Shown here piece by piece: positions 7,157 to 15,383 of a stretch of DNA of 64,000 nt. A program made the translations under genes and the position numbers. Numbering within the stretch: the stretch's first letter is position 1; each line of letters opens with the position of its first letter. The notes below the pieces were generated by a model. The model did no database searches, had not been told where the DNA came from, and worked only from the letters and a program-made list of their open reading frames with translations. This DNA comes from Streptomyces flavofungini (GTDB lineage: Bacteria; Actinomycetota; Actinomycetes; Streptomycetales; Streptomycetaceae): NCBI RefSeq assembly GCF_014650815.1, contig NZ_BMVR01000020.1, positions 48,446 through 112,445 on the forward strand, written 5' to 3'.

Positions 7157-10000
7157 TTGATCCATGTCCCGCGCTCGGTGACCGCCGCCGCGGCGGTCAT
7201 CGCGCTGGCGGTGGGGGTGCCGGGCCTCGCGCACGCGCAGCCGTCCGCCGACCGAATACCGCCCGCGTCACCAAGAACCGCCGCGCCGCAAGGCACCCCC
7301 GCGGCACCGGGAGACCCCACCCCACCGGGGGCGGCCGAGGACCAACTGCCCAAGGGGTGGCGGGTCGACGGGTCCGGCGCCCGCAAGCACCTGGTGTGGC
7401 AGGCCCCCGAGGCGGTGCCGATGGGCGACGCCCGGGTCGAGTTCTACTCCGGCGACCGGCTCCTCGGCGTCCCCGTGCCCGCCGCCGACCAGCGGACCTT
7501 CCGCCTGCGGCTGGACGACACGCACCTCGGAGCGGCCGGGGACCTGCGGGCGGAGGCCGGTGGCCGCCGTCTGGACGCGGGCGCGAAGGACACCGCCGCG
7601 CCCCCGCGGATCTCACCGCCCGCCGATGCCGCCGAGCAGTCGGCCCCCCTGCCCACGAACCGCGTCGACCCGGGCGTGCCCGGCAAGTACCGCACGGTCA
7701 GCGGTGAGTACACCCAGAAGTCGGTGCGCCTGCCCGGCTTCCCCGCGCCGGTGGAGATGCGCGGCACCGTGGTCGGGCCGGTCGACGCCCCGGGCAAGCG
7801 GCCGCTCGCGCTGTTCCTGCACGGCCGCCACTACACCTGCTACAACGCCGGCGGCGCCGAGGACGGCGGCTGGCCCTGCAAGCGCGGCACGAAGCCGGTG
7901 CCGAGCCACCGCGGCTACCTGCACGACCAGAAGCTCCTGGCGTCGCAGGGCTATGTGACGGTGTCGATCGCCGCCAACGGCATCAACGGCCAGGACGACG
8001 TGGCCGAGGACGGCGGCGCCGAGGCCCGTTCGTCGCTGGTACGTCAGCACCTCGCCCGCTGGGCGGACTGGGCCGCGGGCCGCGGCGACGCCCCGAAGGC
8101 CGTGCGCGACACCGCTCCGGCCGACCTGTCCCGCGTGCTGCTCGTGGGCCACTCCCGGGGCGGCGAGGGCGTCAACCGCGCCGCGCTCGACAGCCTGACC
8201 CCGCCGCCCGCCGCCGAGGACGGGGCGCCGGGACCGGCGCGCTGGAACATCCGCGGCACCGTCCTGATCGGCCCCACGATCTTCGGCCAGAACCCGGCCC
8301 CCGACGTGCCGTCGGCGGCGATCCTGCCCGGCTGCGACGGCGACGTGTCCGACCTCCAGGGCCAGATCTACGCCGACGGAACGCGCGGCGTCAGCCGCGG
8401 CACCGCCCTGCACAGCGCGGTCTACGTGGTCGGCGCCAACCACAACTTCTTCAACACCGAATGGACGCCGGGGCAGGCCGAGGCGCCCGCGTCCGACGAC
8501 TTCAGCTCCGGCAGCAGGCCCGACGCGGTGTGTGCCAAGGGCAAGCCCACGCGCCTGACCGCCAAGCAGCAGCAGAAGGCGGGCTCCACGTACATCGCGG
8601 CGGCGGCCCGCCTGTTCGTCGAGGGTGACGACCGGGTGCGTCCGCTGCTCGACGGCTCCGGCCGCCGGGCCCCGTCGGCGAAGCCCGCGCGCGTGCTCAC
8701 GCACGCCGTCGGCGGCAACCGCACGCCCGCGTTCGTACCGGGTTCCTCGGTCGCGGTGTCCGGCGGACGGCTGTGCGCGCAGGTGGACAGCAGGGAGTCC
8801 CGCTCCTGCCTCGCCCCCGATGTGCACGGCGCCTCACCGCACTTCGCGGCCTGGGGCCCCTCGCCGGAGCCGGGCCGGAGCGCGGTCGCGATGCGCTGGT
8901 CGCAGCCGGGCACGCCGACGAAGGTCACCCCGAAGAAGCCCGTGTCCCTCGACGGCTCCACGTCGCTCGCGCTGCGGGTGATCGTGCCGCCGAACAGCAC
9001 CGGCACCCGCCTCGACGTCGCGGTCACGGACGCCTCGGGCAAGCGGGCGAAGCTCGGCGCGGTCCGCGTGAACGGGCTGCCCGGCACCGACATGACCGCC
9101 TCCTACTGGGGGCGCGAGGTCCGCGTACCGCTGTCCGCCGCCGCCCGCGCCGGGGTCGACCTCAAGCAGGTCGCCTCGCTGGAGCTGACCCCGCAGAGCC
9201 GCTCCGGGCGCGCCTGGCTGATGGACGGGTGGGGCTGGCGCCCGGGCACTCCGGACGCCGGGACCGCCGACCTCGCGCGGGTCGACGTCGGCCGCCTGAA
9301 GGTCGACGAGGGTGACTCGGGTGTGCGCAAGTACCGGGTGCCGGTGCGGGTTTCCGGGAAGGGCACCGGCAAGGTCCGGCTGTTCGTGACCGATCCGCGT
9401 ACGCGCAGGACCACGAGCAAGATCGTGACGGTCCGCCCGGGCGGCGACCCCGTCGAGGTGCCCGTCACGGTGCGCGGCAACAAGCGCTACGGCGCCGACA
9501 CGTCCCACGAGGTCATGGTCAAGGCGGTCAGCGGCGCGGTCGTCGGTTCCCACCAGGGCGGGGTGCTCGTGCGCAACGACGACCCGATGCCCAAGGTCAC
9601 CGTCAAGCCCGTCGCGAACCGGGTCACCGAGGGCAAGGCCCTCAAGTGGCGCGTCACGCTGTCCGAGGCGGCCGACACCGACATCGAGGCCGGATTCGAG
9701 ATCCGCCGGGTCGCCGGCGGCACCGAACTGTCCACCAAGGACGTCGACAAGCGCTGGCTGAAGAAGACCTTCGACCGGTCGCCGAACCCGGCGCGACGGC
9801 TGTCCAAGGTGTCGGAGGCGCCGTACGTCCCGGCGGGCATCGCCGCGGGGAAGCGGAGCGTCGAGGTGAGCGTGCCCACCGTCAAGGACCGGGTGCGGGA
9901 GTCCAAGGAGACCGTTCGGCTGCGCCTGGTCACCTACGACCAGGCGTGGGAGCCGCACGTCGGCCCGACGGTCACCGGGACGGTGCGCGACCGGGCGTAG
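7157..10000 (+). CDS. Large secreted alpha/beta hydrolase with C-terminal beta-domains
   Basis: 947 aa. The signal peptide (basic R-S, hydrophobic A-A-A-V-I-A-L-A-V-G) ends at A-H-A/Q. A Pro/Ala-rich linker leads to an N-terminal beta domain, then an alpha/beta hydrolase core at about residues 180-480 with L-F-L-H-G-R-H before the oxyanion region. The nucleophile elbow is G-H-S-R-G-G-E-G and a G-A-N-H-N-F-F His-bearing segment follows. The last 250 residues look like beta-sandwich (Calx-beta-like) repeats with D-V-G-R-L-K-V-D-E-G-D-S-G and repeated R-N-D-D/V-R-D-R-A endings. Probably an extracellular esterase or lipase-like enzyme. The start is TTG 7157, six bases after GGAGG; no in-frame ATG is better. 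Its end overlaps the convergent cupin gene by 29 bp. Confidence 0.75.
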   Translation: MIHVPRSVTAAAAVIALAVGVPGLAHAQPSADRIPPASPRTAAPQGTPAAPGDPTPPGAAEDQLPKGWRVDGSGARKHLVWQAPEAVPMGDARVEFYSGDRLLGVPVPAADQRTFRLRLDDTHLGAAGDLRAEAGGRRLDAGAKDTAAPPRISPPADAAEQSAPLPTNRVDPGVPGKYRTVSGEYTQKSVRLPGFPAPVEMRGTVVGPVDAPGKRPLALFLHGRHYTCYNAGGAEDGGWPCKRGTKPVPSHRGYLHDQKLLASQGYVTVSIAANGINGQDDVAEDGGAEARSSLVRQHLARWADWAAGRGDAPKAVRDTAPADLSRVLLVGHSRGGEGVNRAALDSLTPPPAAEDGAPGPARWNIRGTVLIGPTIFGQNPAPDVPSAAILPGCDGDVSDLQGQIYADGTRGVSRGTALHSAVYVVGANHNFFNTEWTPGQAEAPASDDFSSGSRPDAVCAKGKPTRLTAKQQQKAGSTYIAAAARLFVEGDDRVRPLLDGSGRRAPSAKPARVLTHAVGGNRTPAFVPGSSVAVSGGRLCAQVDSRESRSCLAPDVHGASPHFAAWGPSPEPGRSAVAMRWSQPGTPTKVTPKKPVSLDGSTSLALRVIVPPNSTGTRLDVAVTDASGKRAKLGAVRVNGLPGTDMTASYWGREVRVPLSAAARAGVDLKQVASLELTPQSRSGRAWLMDGWGWRPGTPDAGTADLARVDVGRLKVDEGDSGVRKYRVPVRVSGKGTGKVRLFVTDPRTRRTTSKIVTVRPGGDPVEVPVTVRGNKRYGADTSHEVMVKAVSGAVVGSHQGGVLVRNDDPMPKVTVKPVANRVTEGKALKWRVTLSEAADTDIEAGFEIRRVAGGTELSTKDVDKRWLKKTFDRSPNPARRLSKVSEAPYVPAGIAAGKRSVEVSVPTVKDRVRESKETVRLRLVTYDQAWEPHVGPTVTGTVRDRA

Positions 10001-10520
10001 CCCGGCCGCGCGCCTCGTCCCAGGCGGCGGCGTCCGCGCCGCCGAGGAAGTGCACGTCGTACCGGTCCTGTTCGGGCAGGAGGCTGTCGAACGTGTCCAG
10101 GCCGTGCTGAACGCGGCCCAGGGCACGGAAGTAGCCGAACCGGTCGACCCCCGGTGTCAGGACCGCCAGCAGTGCGGCGGTCGCACCGGCCGCCGCGCCG
10201 AACGCGTGCGGCATCCCGGGCGGGATGACGACGAGTCCACCCCGTGTGACCGTCGTCATCCCGCCGTCCAGGAAGAACTCCACGGCTCCGTCGAGCACGT
10301 GGAACAGTTCCGTCGACCGCGCGTGGAAGTGCGGCCTGGCGCCGTCCGCGCCCGCGCCGAGGGTCAGCCCGTTCGCCCCCAGAGCGCCGCCCGTGTCCGC
10401 GCCGTCGGCCAGCAGGTCGAAGCCGCCGCCGTGCGGCAGGGGGACGTGTTCGGCGGAACCGGCCCGCACGATGAGGGCACCTGTTCTGGCCGGGGCGCCC
10501 AGGGCTTCTTGCTCGGTCAT
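9972..10520 (-). CDS. Cupin-domain protein
   Basis: 182 aa. The cupin core carries R-P-H-F-H-A-R-S-T-E-L-F-H-V-L-D-G (motif 1, with His, His and Glu metal ligands) and P-P-G-M-P-H-A-F-G (motif 2, third His), so a metal site is intact. Small cupins act as dioxygenases, isomerases or sensors; the substrate is unknown. ATG 10520 has a GAAAGAGAG box upstream. It is transcribed divergently from a LysR regulator starting at 10691, and the 170-bp gap carries a three-part ATCAC/GTGAT palindrome, so that regulator probably controls it. The 3' end overlaps the hydrolase gene by 29 bp. Confidence 0.8.
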   Translation of the reverse strand: MTEQEALGAPARTGALIVRAGSAEHVPLPHGGGFDLLADGADTGGALGANGLTLGAGADGARPHFHARSTELFHVLDGAVEFFLDGGMTTVTRGGLVVIPPGMPHAFGAAAGATAALLAVLTPGVDRFGYFRALGRVQHGLDTFDSLLPEQDRYDVHFLGGADAAAWDEARGRATPGRAPSR

Positions 10521-10610
10521 GGCCCGTGCTCTCTTTCTGTCGCCTTGTTCGTGGCTCCCATTCGATCCGGGGAAGAAGTCGCGCACCAGAAGCAGTTGTT
10601 CCCTGCAGAA

Positions 10611-10640
10611 ATCACCGATCGTGATGAATCGCCGATCACG
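10611..10640. promoter_or_regulatory. Candidate LysR operator between cupin and lysR genes
   Basis: ATCAC (10611-10615), GTGAT (10621-10625) and ATCAC (10635-10639) form two overlapping inverted repeats, ATCAC-N5-GTGAT (matching the LysR T-N11-A form) and CGTGAT-N9-ATCACG. They sit 50-80 bases before the LysR start. Confidence 0.5.
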
Positions 10641-10690
10641 ACGCGGCGACGGCCGTGGGCCGTGCCGCATCGGCGCCGCAGGAGGAACCC

Positions 10691-11614
10691 GTGGAACTGC
10701 GCCAGCTCCAGTACTTCGCCGCCGTGGCCGACGAGGGCGGCTTCAGCCGGGCCGCCGAGCGCCTCGGCGTCGTGCAGTCGGCGGTCAGCCAGCAGGTCCG
10801 CCGCCTGGAACGCGAGCTGGGCGTCGCGCTGTTCGACCGGTCCACGCGGCACGTCCACCTGTCCGCCGCGGGTGAGCGGCTCCTGCCCGAGGCCCGGGCC
10901 GTGCTCGCGGCGGCCGACCGCATCCGGCGGGTCGCCGCCGACGTCGCGTCCGGCGACGAGGGGCTGCTGCGCCTGGGCACCGTCCAGGGGCCGGGCGACC
11001 GGACGTACCGCCTCCTGGACGCACTGCGGCGCACGGCCCCTCGGCTCCGGGTACGGCTGCGCCGACTGCCCCTCACCGAGCGGCTCGCGGCGGTGCGCTC
11101 CGGCGAGCTGGACGCGGCGCTGGTGCGGGCGGTGCCGCGAGCGCCGGGGCTCGAACTGCTGCCGGTGTGGCGGGATCCGCTGTACGTGGCGCTGCCCGCG
11201 GACCATCCGGCGGCGGCCCGGTCCGACGGCGGGCCGGAGCCCGCGTCCGGCCCGGCCCCGGCGAGCGCCCCGCCCCTGCGGCTAGAGCAGGTGGCGGACC
11301 TCCCGCTGCGCCTGGCCCCGCGCGAGCACAACCCGCCCTTCCACGACCTCGTGACCGGAGCGCTGCGGGCCGTCGGAGCGGAACCCCTGCTCGGGCCGCC
11401 GTTCACCACCCTCCAGGAGACCCTGACCGGCCTGGCCGAGCAGAGCGCCGACTCGCCCTCCTGGACGGTCTTCTACGAGGTGACGGGGCTGCCGCCGGTA
11501 CCCCGCGTGGCCGTACGACGCCTGGCCGCCCCCGAACTCACCACGTCGCTGGCCGCGTTGCCGGGCCCGCCCGGCCCACCCCTGCGCCACCTGCTCCAGG
11601 CCCTGCGCGCCTGA
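10691..11614 (+). CDS. LysR-family transcriptional regulator
   Basis: 307 aa, normal for the family. The N-terminal winged helix-turn-helix shows M-E-L-R-Q-L-Q-Y-F at residues 1-9, F-S-R-A-A-E-R-L and Q-S-A-V-S-Q-Q-V-R-R-L-E at about 18-42. The rest is the two-lobed effector domain, beginning near L-R-L-G-T-V. GTG 10691 is preceded by GGAGG at 6 bases. It is divergent from the cupin gene, so regulation of that gene and autoregulation are the default inference. The stop lies 9 bases from the end of the convergent TetR gene. The effector is unknown. Confidence 0.88.
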   Translation: MELRQLQYFAAVADEGGFSRAAERLGVVQSAVSQQVRRLERELGVALFDRSTRHVHLSAAGERLLPEARAVLAAADRIRRVAADVASGDEGLLRLGTVQGPGDRTYRLLDALRRTAPRLRVRLRRLPLTERLAAVRSGELDAALVRAVPRAPGLELLPVWRDPLYVALPADHPAAARSDGGPEPASGPAPASAPPLRLEQVADLPLRLAPREHNPPFHDLVTGALRAVGAEPLLGPPFTTLQETLTGLAEQSADSPSWTVFYEVTGLPPVPRVAVRRLAAPELTTSLAALPGPPGPPLRHLLQALRA

Positions 11615-11623
11615 CCGCTCGGC

Positions 11624-12319
11624 TCAGCCCGTCCGCACGGCCGGTCCGCCCGCGCGCGGGTCGTCCTGGTGCTGCTGCCGGTAGTGGCCGCGCCAACGCG
11701 GGGTCGCCGCACCCTCCATGAGCACCATCACGACGTCGTGAGCCAGCGAGTCCGTCACCGGCAGGTGCCCGAAGAGCACCCGGTGGTACGTGGTGGCGCC
11801 GAGCATGTCCAGGAGCAGGTCGATGTCGGCGTCGGGCCGGATGTCACCGCGCTCGACGCCCCGGCGCAGCGCCGCCTCGGTGGTGGCCCTGCGGGGGCGG
11901 AAGATCGTCTCGTTGAAGACGCGGTCGAGATCCGGGTCGTCGGCCAGTTCGGCCACGAGCGCGGGCAGCGTACGTCGCCCCAGTGTGCCGCCGAACGCCT
12001 GGCTCAGGGTCTCGATGCCGAGGATCAGGTCGCAGTGCGTGCAGCCGGTGTCGGGGGTGGGCGCGGTGCCCATGCTCTCCGCGAGGGCGGAGATGACCAG
12101 GTGCTGCCGGGACGGCCAGCGGCGGCGGATGGCCGGCTTGGTCGTACCGGCGCGGCGCGCGACGCCCTCCATCGTCAGGTTCGGGTAGCCGGACTCCTCC
12201 AGGAGCGCCAGCGTCGCTTCCAGGATGGCTTCGTCGAGCCGTACGTCGCGGGGGCGTCCCGTCCGGCCGGTCGCGGGGGCGGGACGGGCGGCGGGGGCCG
12301 CGGACTCGGGGGTTGCCAT
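11624..12319 (-). CDS. TetR-family repressor of the adjacent MFS exporter
   Basis: 231 aa. A Pro/Ala-rich, probably disordered leader (about 25 residues) precedes the TetR DNA-binding domain: D-E-A-I-L-E-A-T-L-A-L-L, then L-T-M-E-G-V-A-R-R-A-G-T-T-K-P-A-I-R-R-R-W. A TetR C-terminal ligand domain follows, with L-V-A-E-L-A-D-D-P and a late L-L-L-D-M-L-G-A. The recognition helix ends K-P-A-I-R-R-R-W, as in many drug-efflux TetRs. ATG 12319 is preferred over 12340. It is divergent from the MFS gene (68 bases apart) with an 8-bp inverted repeat in between, the standard repressor/efflux-pump arrangement. Confidence 0.88.
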   Translation of the reverse strand: MATPESAAPAARPAPATGRTGRPRDVRLDEAILEATLALLEESGYPNLTMEGVARRAGTTKPAIRRRWPSRQHLVISALAESMGTAPTPDTGCTHCDLILGIETLSQAFGGTLGRRTLPALVAELADDPDLDRVFNETIFRPRRATTEAALRRGVERGDIRPDADIDLLLDMLGATTYHRVLFGHLPVTDSLAHDVVMVLMEGAATPRWRGHYRQQHQDDPRAGGPAVRTG

Positions 12320-12343
12320 GGCGGCAAGTATAGGTAGCATCTA

Positions 12344-12373
12344 CTTTCGTTCCATTCCGGATCGAAACGAAAG
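12344..12373. promoter_or_regulatory. Candidate TetR operator
   Basis: CTTTCGTT (12344-12351) and AACGAAAG (12366-12373) form a perfect 8-bp inverted repeat separated by 14 bp, centred between the divergent tetR and MFS starts. It overlaps where both promoters should be. Confidence 0.65.
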
Positions 12374-12387
12374 ATGGGGGGTCGACC

Positions 12388-14025
12388 TTGCCGTCCGAGC
12401 AAGAAGCGACCACGCGGAAAGCACCCGAGCCGGGGCCAGCCGCGCAGGAGTCACCCGGGCAGGAAGTACCCGCGCAGGGGTCAGCCGCGCAGGAATCGCC
12501 CGAGCCGGGGCCGACCGCGCACGGATCACCCGCACAGGAGTCACGTACGCAGTCGTCCACGCGATCGCGGGCGCAACCGGCGGCCGCGGCGACCGCCCGC
12601 CCCGAGAGCGTCTTCCGCGCCCCGTACTCCGCCCTCACCTGGGGCATCGTGCTGTCCGTCGGGCTCGTCGCCTTCGAGTCGATGGGTGTCGCCACCGTGC
12701 TGCCGGAGATCGCGGGCCGCCTCGGTGGACTCAACGCGTACGGCTGGGGCCTGTCCGCGCTGATGCTGGCCAACCTGATCGGCACCGTCGCCGCGGGCGT
12801 CGCCGCCGACCGCCACGGCCCGGCCCGCCCGCTCACCCTCGGCCTCGCGGTGTTCGCCGTCGGCTGCGCGCTCGCCGGGGCCGCGCCCAACTGGCCCGCC
12901 TTCCTCGCCGGTCGGTTCCTCCAGGGGCTCGGGGTCGGGGCCGTGATGGCGCTGGCGTACACCGCCATCGCGCTGGCCTATCCGCAGCGCCTGCGTGCCC
13001 GCATGTTCGCCCTGGTCTCCGGCGGCTGGACCGTGCCGTCCCTGGTGGGGCCGAGCATCGCGGCCGTGATCGCCGACCATGTCTCCTGGCGCGGGGTGTT
13101 CGTGCTGCTGCTGCCCCTGATCGCGGTGGCGGCGACGCTCGCGCTGCCGCAGTTGCGCCGTCTCGGGCGCCCGGGGAACGCCGGAGACCCTGGAAGTCCG
13201 GCCCCGGACCCGGTCTCAGCCCCGGCCCCGGCCCCGGCCACCGAAGCCACCCCATGGTGGTCCACCCCCGTAGCCCGCAGCGTCCTCCTCGCCGCCGGCA
13301 CCGGCCTCCTCCTGGCAGGCCTGCAACTGCGCCAACTCGCCCTCCTGATCCCCCTGTCCGCCGTGGGCGCCGCCATCGCCGTGCTCGCGCTGCGGCGCGT
13401 CACCCCGGCGGGCACGCTGACCGTGCGCCGCGGCGTGCCCACCGGCGTCGTCCTGCGCTTCCTGCTCTGCGGCGCCTACTTCGGCAGCGAGGCGTTCCTG
13501 CCCCTCGGCCTGGTCCGGCTGCGCGAACTGAGCGCCACGGAGGCCGGGTTGGGGCTCTCGGCGGGCGCCATCACCTGGGTGCTCGGGGCGACCTGGCAGG
13601 GCCGGGCCGACAGTCGCTGGAGCGGGCGTTCGCGGGCCGCGCCGATCGCCGCCGGTTTCGCGGTCCTGCTCGTGGGCATCGCCGTGATGGCGCTGGGCGT
13701 CCTCGTCGACGCCGTGCCCGCCCTGACGGCCGTGGCGGGCTGGGCCATCGGCGGCGCGGGCATGGGCGTCGCCTTCAACGCGGCGACCACCGACGCCATG
13801 GAGCAGGCGGCGGCCGACAAGCAGGGCGAGGCCAGCGGCTCGATGCAGCTCGCGCAGACCCTCGCGGTCGCCGTCCTCAGCGGCCTCGGCGGCGCCGCCG
13901 TCACCCTGTCCGCGGCCCACGGCGGCTCGGTGACCCTCGCCCTGACGGTGACCTTCGCCCTCACCGCCGCGCTCGCGGCCGCCGGAATCCTCGCCGCCCG
14001 GCGCATCAGGCCCACCACGACCTGA
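12388..14025 (+). CDS. MFS efflux transporter with repeat-bearing N-terminal tail
   Basis: 545 aa. Residues 1-75 are a hydrophilic Gln/Glu/Ser/Pro/Ala tail built from pentapeptide repeats (A-Q-E-S-P type). The transporter part starts around residue 82 with F-E-S-M-G-V-A-T-V-L-P and has R-F-L-Q-G-L-G-V-G-A in the motif C region and about a dozen membrane segments with a long Pro-rich central loop. It most resembles drug-exporting MFS proteins, and the TetR neighbour supports efflux of a compound that is also the repressor ligand. The start is TTG 12388 after GGGGGG; a start after the repeats would lack a ribosome binding site. It ends at a hairpin terminator. Confidence 0.85.
   Translation: MPSEQEATTRKAPEPGPAAQESPGQEVPAQGSAAQESPEPGPTAHGSPAQESRTQSSTRSRAQPAAAATARPESVFRAPYSALTWGIVLSVGLVAFESMGVATVLPEIAGRLGGLNAYGWGLSALMLANLIGTVAAGVAADRHGPARPLTLGLAVFAVGCALAGAAPNWPAFLAGRFLQGLGVGAVMALAYTAIALAYPQRLRARMFALVSGGWTVPSLVGPSIAAVIADHVSWRGVFVLLLPLIAVAATLALPQLRRLGRPGNAGDPGSPAPDPVSAPAPAPATEATPWWSTPVARSVLLAAGTGLLLAGLQLRQLALLIPLSAVGAAIAVLALRRVTPAGTLTVRRGVPTGVVLRFLLCGAYFGSEAFLPLGLVRLRELSATEAGLGLSAGAITWVLGATWQGRADSRWSGRSRAAPIAAGFAVLLVGIAVMALGVLVDAVPALTAVAGWAIGGAGMGVAFNAATTDAMEQAAADKQGEASGSMQLAQTLAVAVLSGLGGAAVTLSAAHGGSVTLALTVTFALTAALAAAGILAARRIRPTTT
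12427..12561 (+). repeat. Nine-unit 15-bp tandem repeat inside the MFS gene
   Basis: Nine in-frame 15-base units from 12427 to 12561, for example GCGCAGGAGTCACCC, GGGCAGGAAGTACCC and GCGCAGGAATCGCCC, two of them of a variant type GAGCCGGGGCCRRCC. They encode A-Q-E-S-P-like pentapeptides ahead of the first membrane segment. Confidence 0.8.
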
Positions 14026-14049
14026 CGCACGACGGCAGCGGTCCAGTGC

Positions 14050-14082
14050 CGGTGATGCCGCTGTCCGACGGCGGCATCACCG
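14050..14082 (+). terminator. Hairpin terminator after the MFS gene
   Basis: Perfect 12-bp arms CGGTGATGCCGC (14050-14061) and GCGGCATCACCG (14071-14082) with a 9-nt loop, 25 bases past the MFS stop. Confidence 0.75.
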
Positions 14083-14289
14083 AACGCGGGCCCCCTGCGC
14101 GCCAAGTGACGTACCGCATGGTGCCGTCCGTCACTGCGCGAGCCCGTTACACCGCGCCCCGGCGGACCTCAACCACCCTCCCGAGCCCCGCCGACCAGCG
14201 CACCTACTCCAACTCGCGCCGGACGCGCGCGCCTTGCGGCGCCCCGGCGCGATCACCTGCCGCAGGTGTGCGGTAGCTGACAGTTCCGA

Positions 14290-14312
14290 TTGTCAGGGCT
14301 ATCCCCTAGGCT
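14290..14312 (+). promoter_or_regulatory. RecA-NDp/PafBC-type DNA-damage promoter
   Basis: TTGTCAGGG (14290-14298), 8 bases, TAGGCT (14307-14312): one base away from the TTGTCRGTG-N8-TAnnnT consensus. The ATG of the next gene begins 8 bases after the -10 element, so the transcript should be leaderless. A CTGACA/TGTCAG inverted repeat (14277-14282/14291-14296) overlaps the -35 part. Confidence 0.7.
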
Positions 14313-14319
14313 TGACCTC

Positions 14320-14499
14320 ATGCCCCTCACCCCTCAACCCCATGGTTCCGTGCGGTCGTCGGCCGAGTTGAACGAGCGGATACGCGGCCTGTGGCTGCGT
14401 GCGGGCGGCCGCCTCTCCGTAGAACAGCGGCGGGAGTACGAGCAGTTGGTGACCGAGTGGGCCGAGGCGGTACGCGCGGAGATCGTGCAGGCCGCATAA
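14320..14499 (+). CDS. Conserved-looking 59-aa protein, leaderless, under a DNA-damage promoter
   Basis: 59 residues with good codon bias. A short N-terminal stretch (M-P-L-T-P-Q-P-H-G-S) is followed by a predicted helical, charged region: S-S-A-E-L-N-E-R-I-R-G-L-W, then S-V-E-Q-R-R-E-Y-E-Q-L and E-W-A-E-A-V-R-A-E-I. There are no Cys, membrane or signal features, so it is probably a small cytoplasmic helical protein. The ATG sits 8 bases from a TAGGCT -10 box, with no Shine-Dalgarno sequence, hence leaderless. The promoter matches the PafBC type that drives ung and dinB in this window, so a role in the DNA-damage response is inferred. I do not recognise its family's function. Confidence 0.75.
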   Translation: MPLTPQPHGSVRSSAELNERIRGLWLRAGGRLSVEQRREYEQLVTEWAEAVRAEIVQAA

Positions 14500-14743
14500 G
14501 CGGCGCACAACGGGGGCAGTACGCACGCATTCTTCCGCGCGTGAGCCGTCAGTCGGCCGCACCGCGTCTGAGGTCCGCCCGCCACCGAGGAAATCCCCGA
14601 CCGCGCGCGAGCGATCACCACCAGCTCGCGCGCACCCTCCCCACCAGTCCGGACGGACCCATCAAGCCACTTGAGGCCCCGGCGGCACAACCACTCGCGC
14701 CCGGCCTCTTGGCTCCGCACCCCCGGTGCCCAAGACTGATCCG

Positions 14744-15280
14744 ATGACGCAGCGCGTGGAACTCGCCGCAGTCCTTGACCGGTTGGCCATCGACACCCTC
14801 ATCACCGACTACGCCATCACCGTCGACGACGGCGACTGGGACGGCTACCGTCGGCTGTTCGCACCCGACGGACGCGCCGACTACCGCTCGGCCGGCGGCA
14901 TCGAAGGACCCATGTCCGAGGTCGCCGACTGGCTCACGGAGTCCCTGCGGATCTTCGCGGTACGCCAGCACCTCATCGTCAACCGCAGGATCCGCTTCGA
15001 CGTCCGCGACCAGGACATCGGCGACTCCGCCCGCATCCAGGCCGACTACGCCAACCCCATGCGGCTGGCAGGCAAGGCGGACACGGCTGACAGCGCCGAC
15101 CGCACGGCCGAGCCAGGTGGCCCGGGCGCCGCCGACCGGCCGGGGAGCACCGCGCCCGACTTCGAATGCGGCGGCCGCTACGAATTCACCGCCGTCCGCA
15201 CCCACAACGGCTGGCGGCTGCGCCAGGTCGTCGTCCACGAGAAGTGGCGCAGACAGCACTGGTCCGACCCGGTTACCTGA
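14744..15280 (+). CDS. SnoaL-like/NTF2-fold protein
   Basis: 178 aa. The N-terminal helix and cone-forming segment fit the SnoaL-like (NTF2) fold: I-D-T-L-I-T-D-Y-A-I-T-V-D-D-G-D-W-D-G-Y and L-F-A-P-D-G-R-A-D-Y. A Thr/Asp/Gly-rich insertion at about residues 115-140 (A-D-T-A-D-S-A-D-R) interrupts the sheet before R-Y-E-F-T-A-V-R and G-W-R-L-R-Q-V-V. Proteins of this fold act as small hydrolases, isomerases or ligand binders, and function cannot be assigned here. ATG 14744 (M-T-Q-R-V-E-L) is preferred; an in-frame GTG at 14726 is possible, and neither has a clear ribosome binding site. It lies 103 bases upstream of lnt on the same strand. Confidence 0.75.
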   Translation: MTQRVELAAVLDRLAIDTLITDYAITVDDGDWDGYRRLFAPDGRADYRSAGGIEGPMSEVADWLTESLRIFAVRQHLIVNRRIRFDVRDQDIGDSARIQADYANPMRLAGKADTADSADRTAEPGGPGAADRPGSTAPDFECGGRYEFTAVRTHNGWRLRQVVVHEKWRRQHWSDPVT

Positions 15281-15383
15281 ACCATGCGCCCCCTGTCCTA
15301 GATCGTCAGGGGCGCGCACACTGAACGTACGACTGCGGACGCACCAGCCGCGTCGGACGGATCGGGGCAGAAAGGCGCGCTGC

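Noticed and set aside
7613..10126. Long minus-strand frames opposite the secreted hydrolase
   Set aside because: No signal, domain or ribosome binding site; the plus-strand gene is coherent from signal peptide to tail.
12225..14276. 683-codon open frame across the TetR/MFS region
   Set aside because: It runs over two well-supported genes and their operator, and the sequence is Arg/Pro-rich noise.
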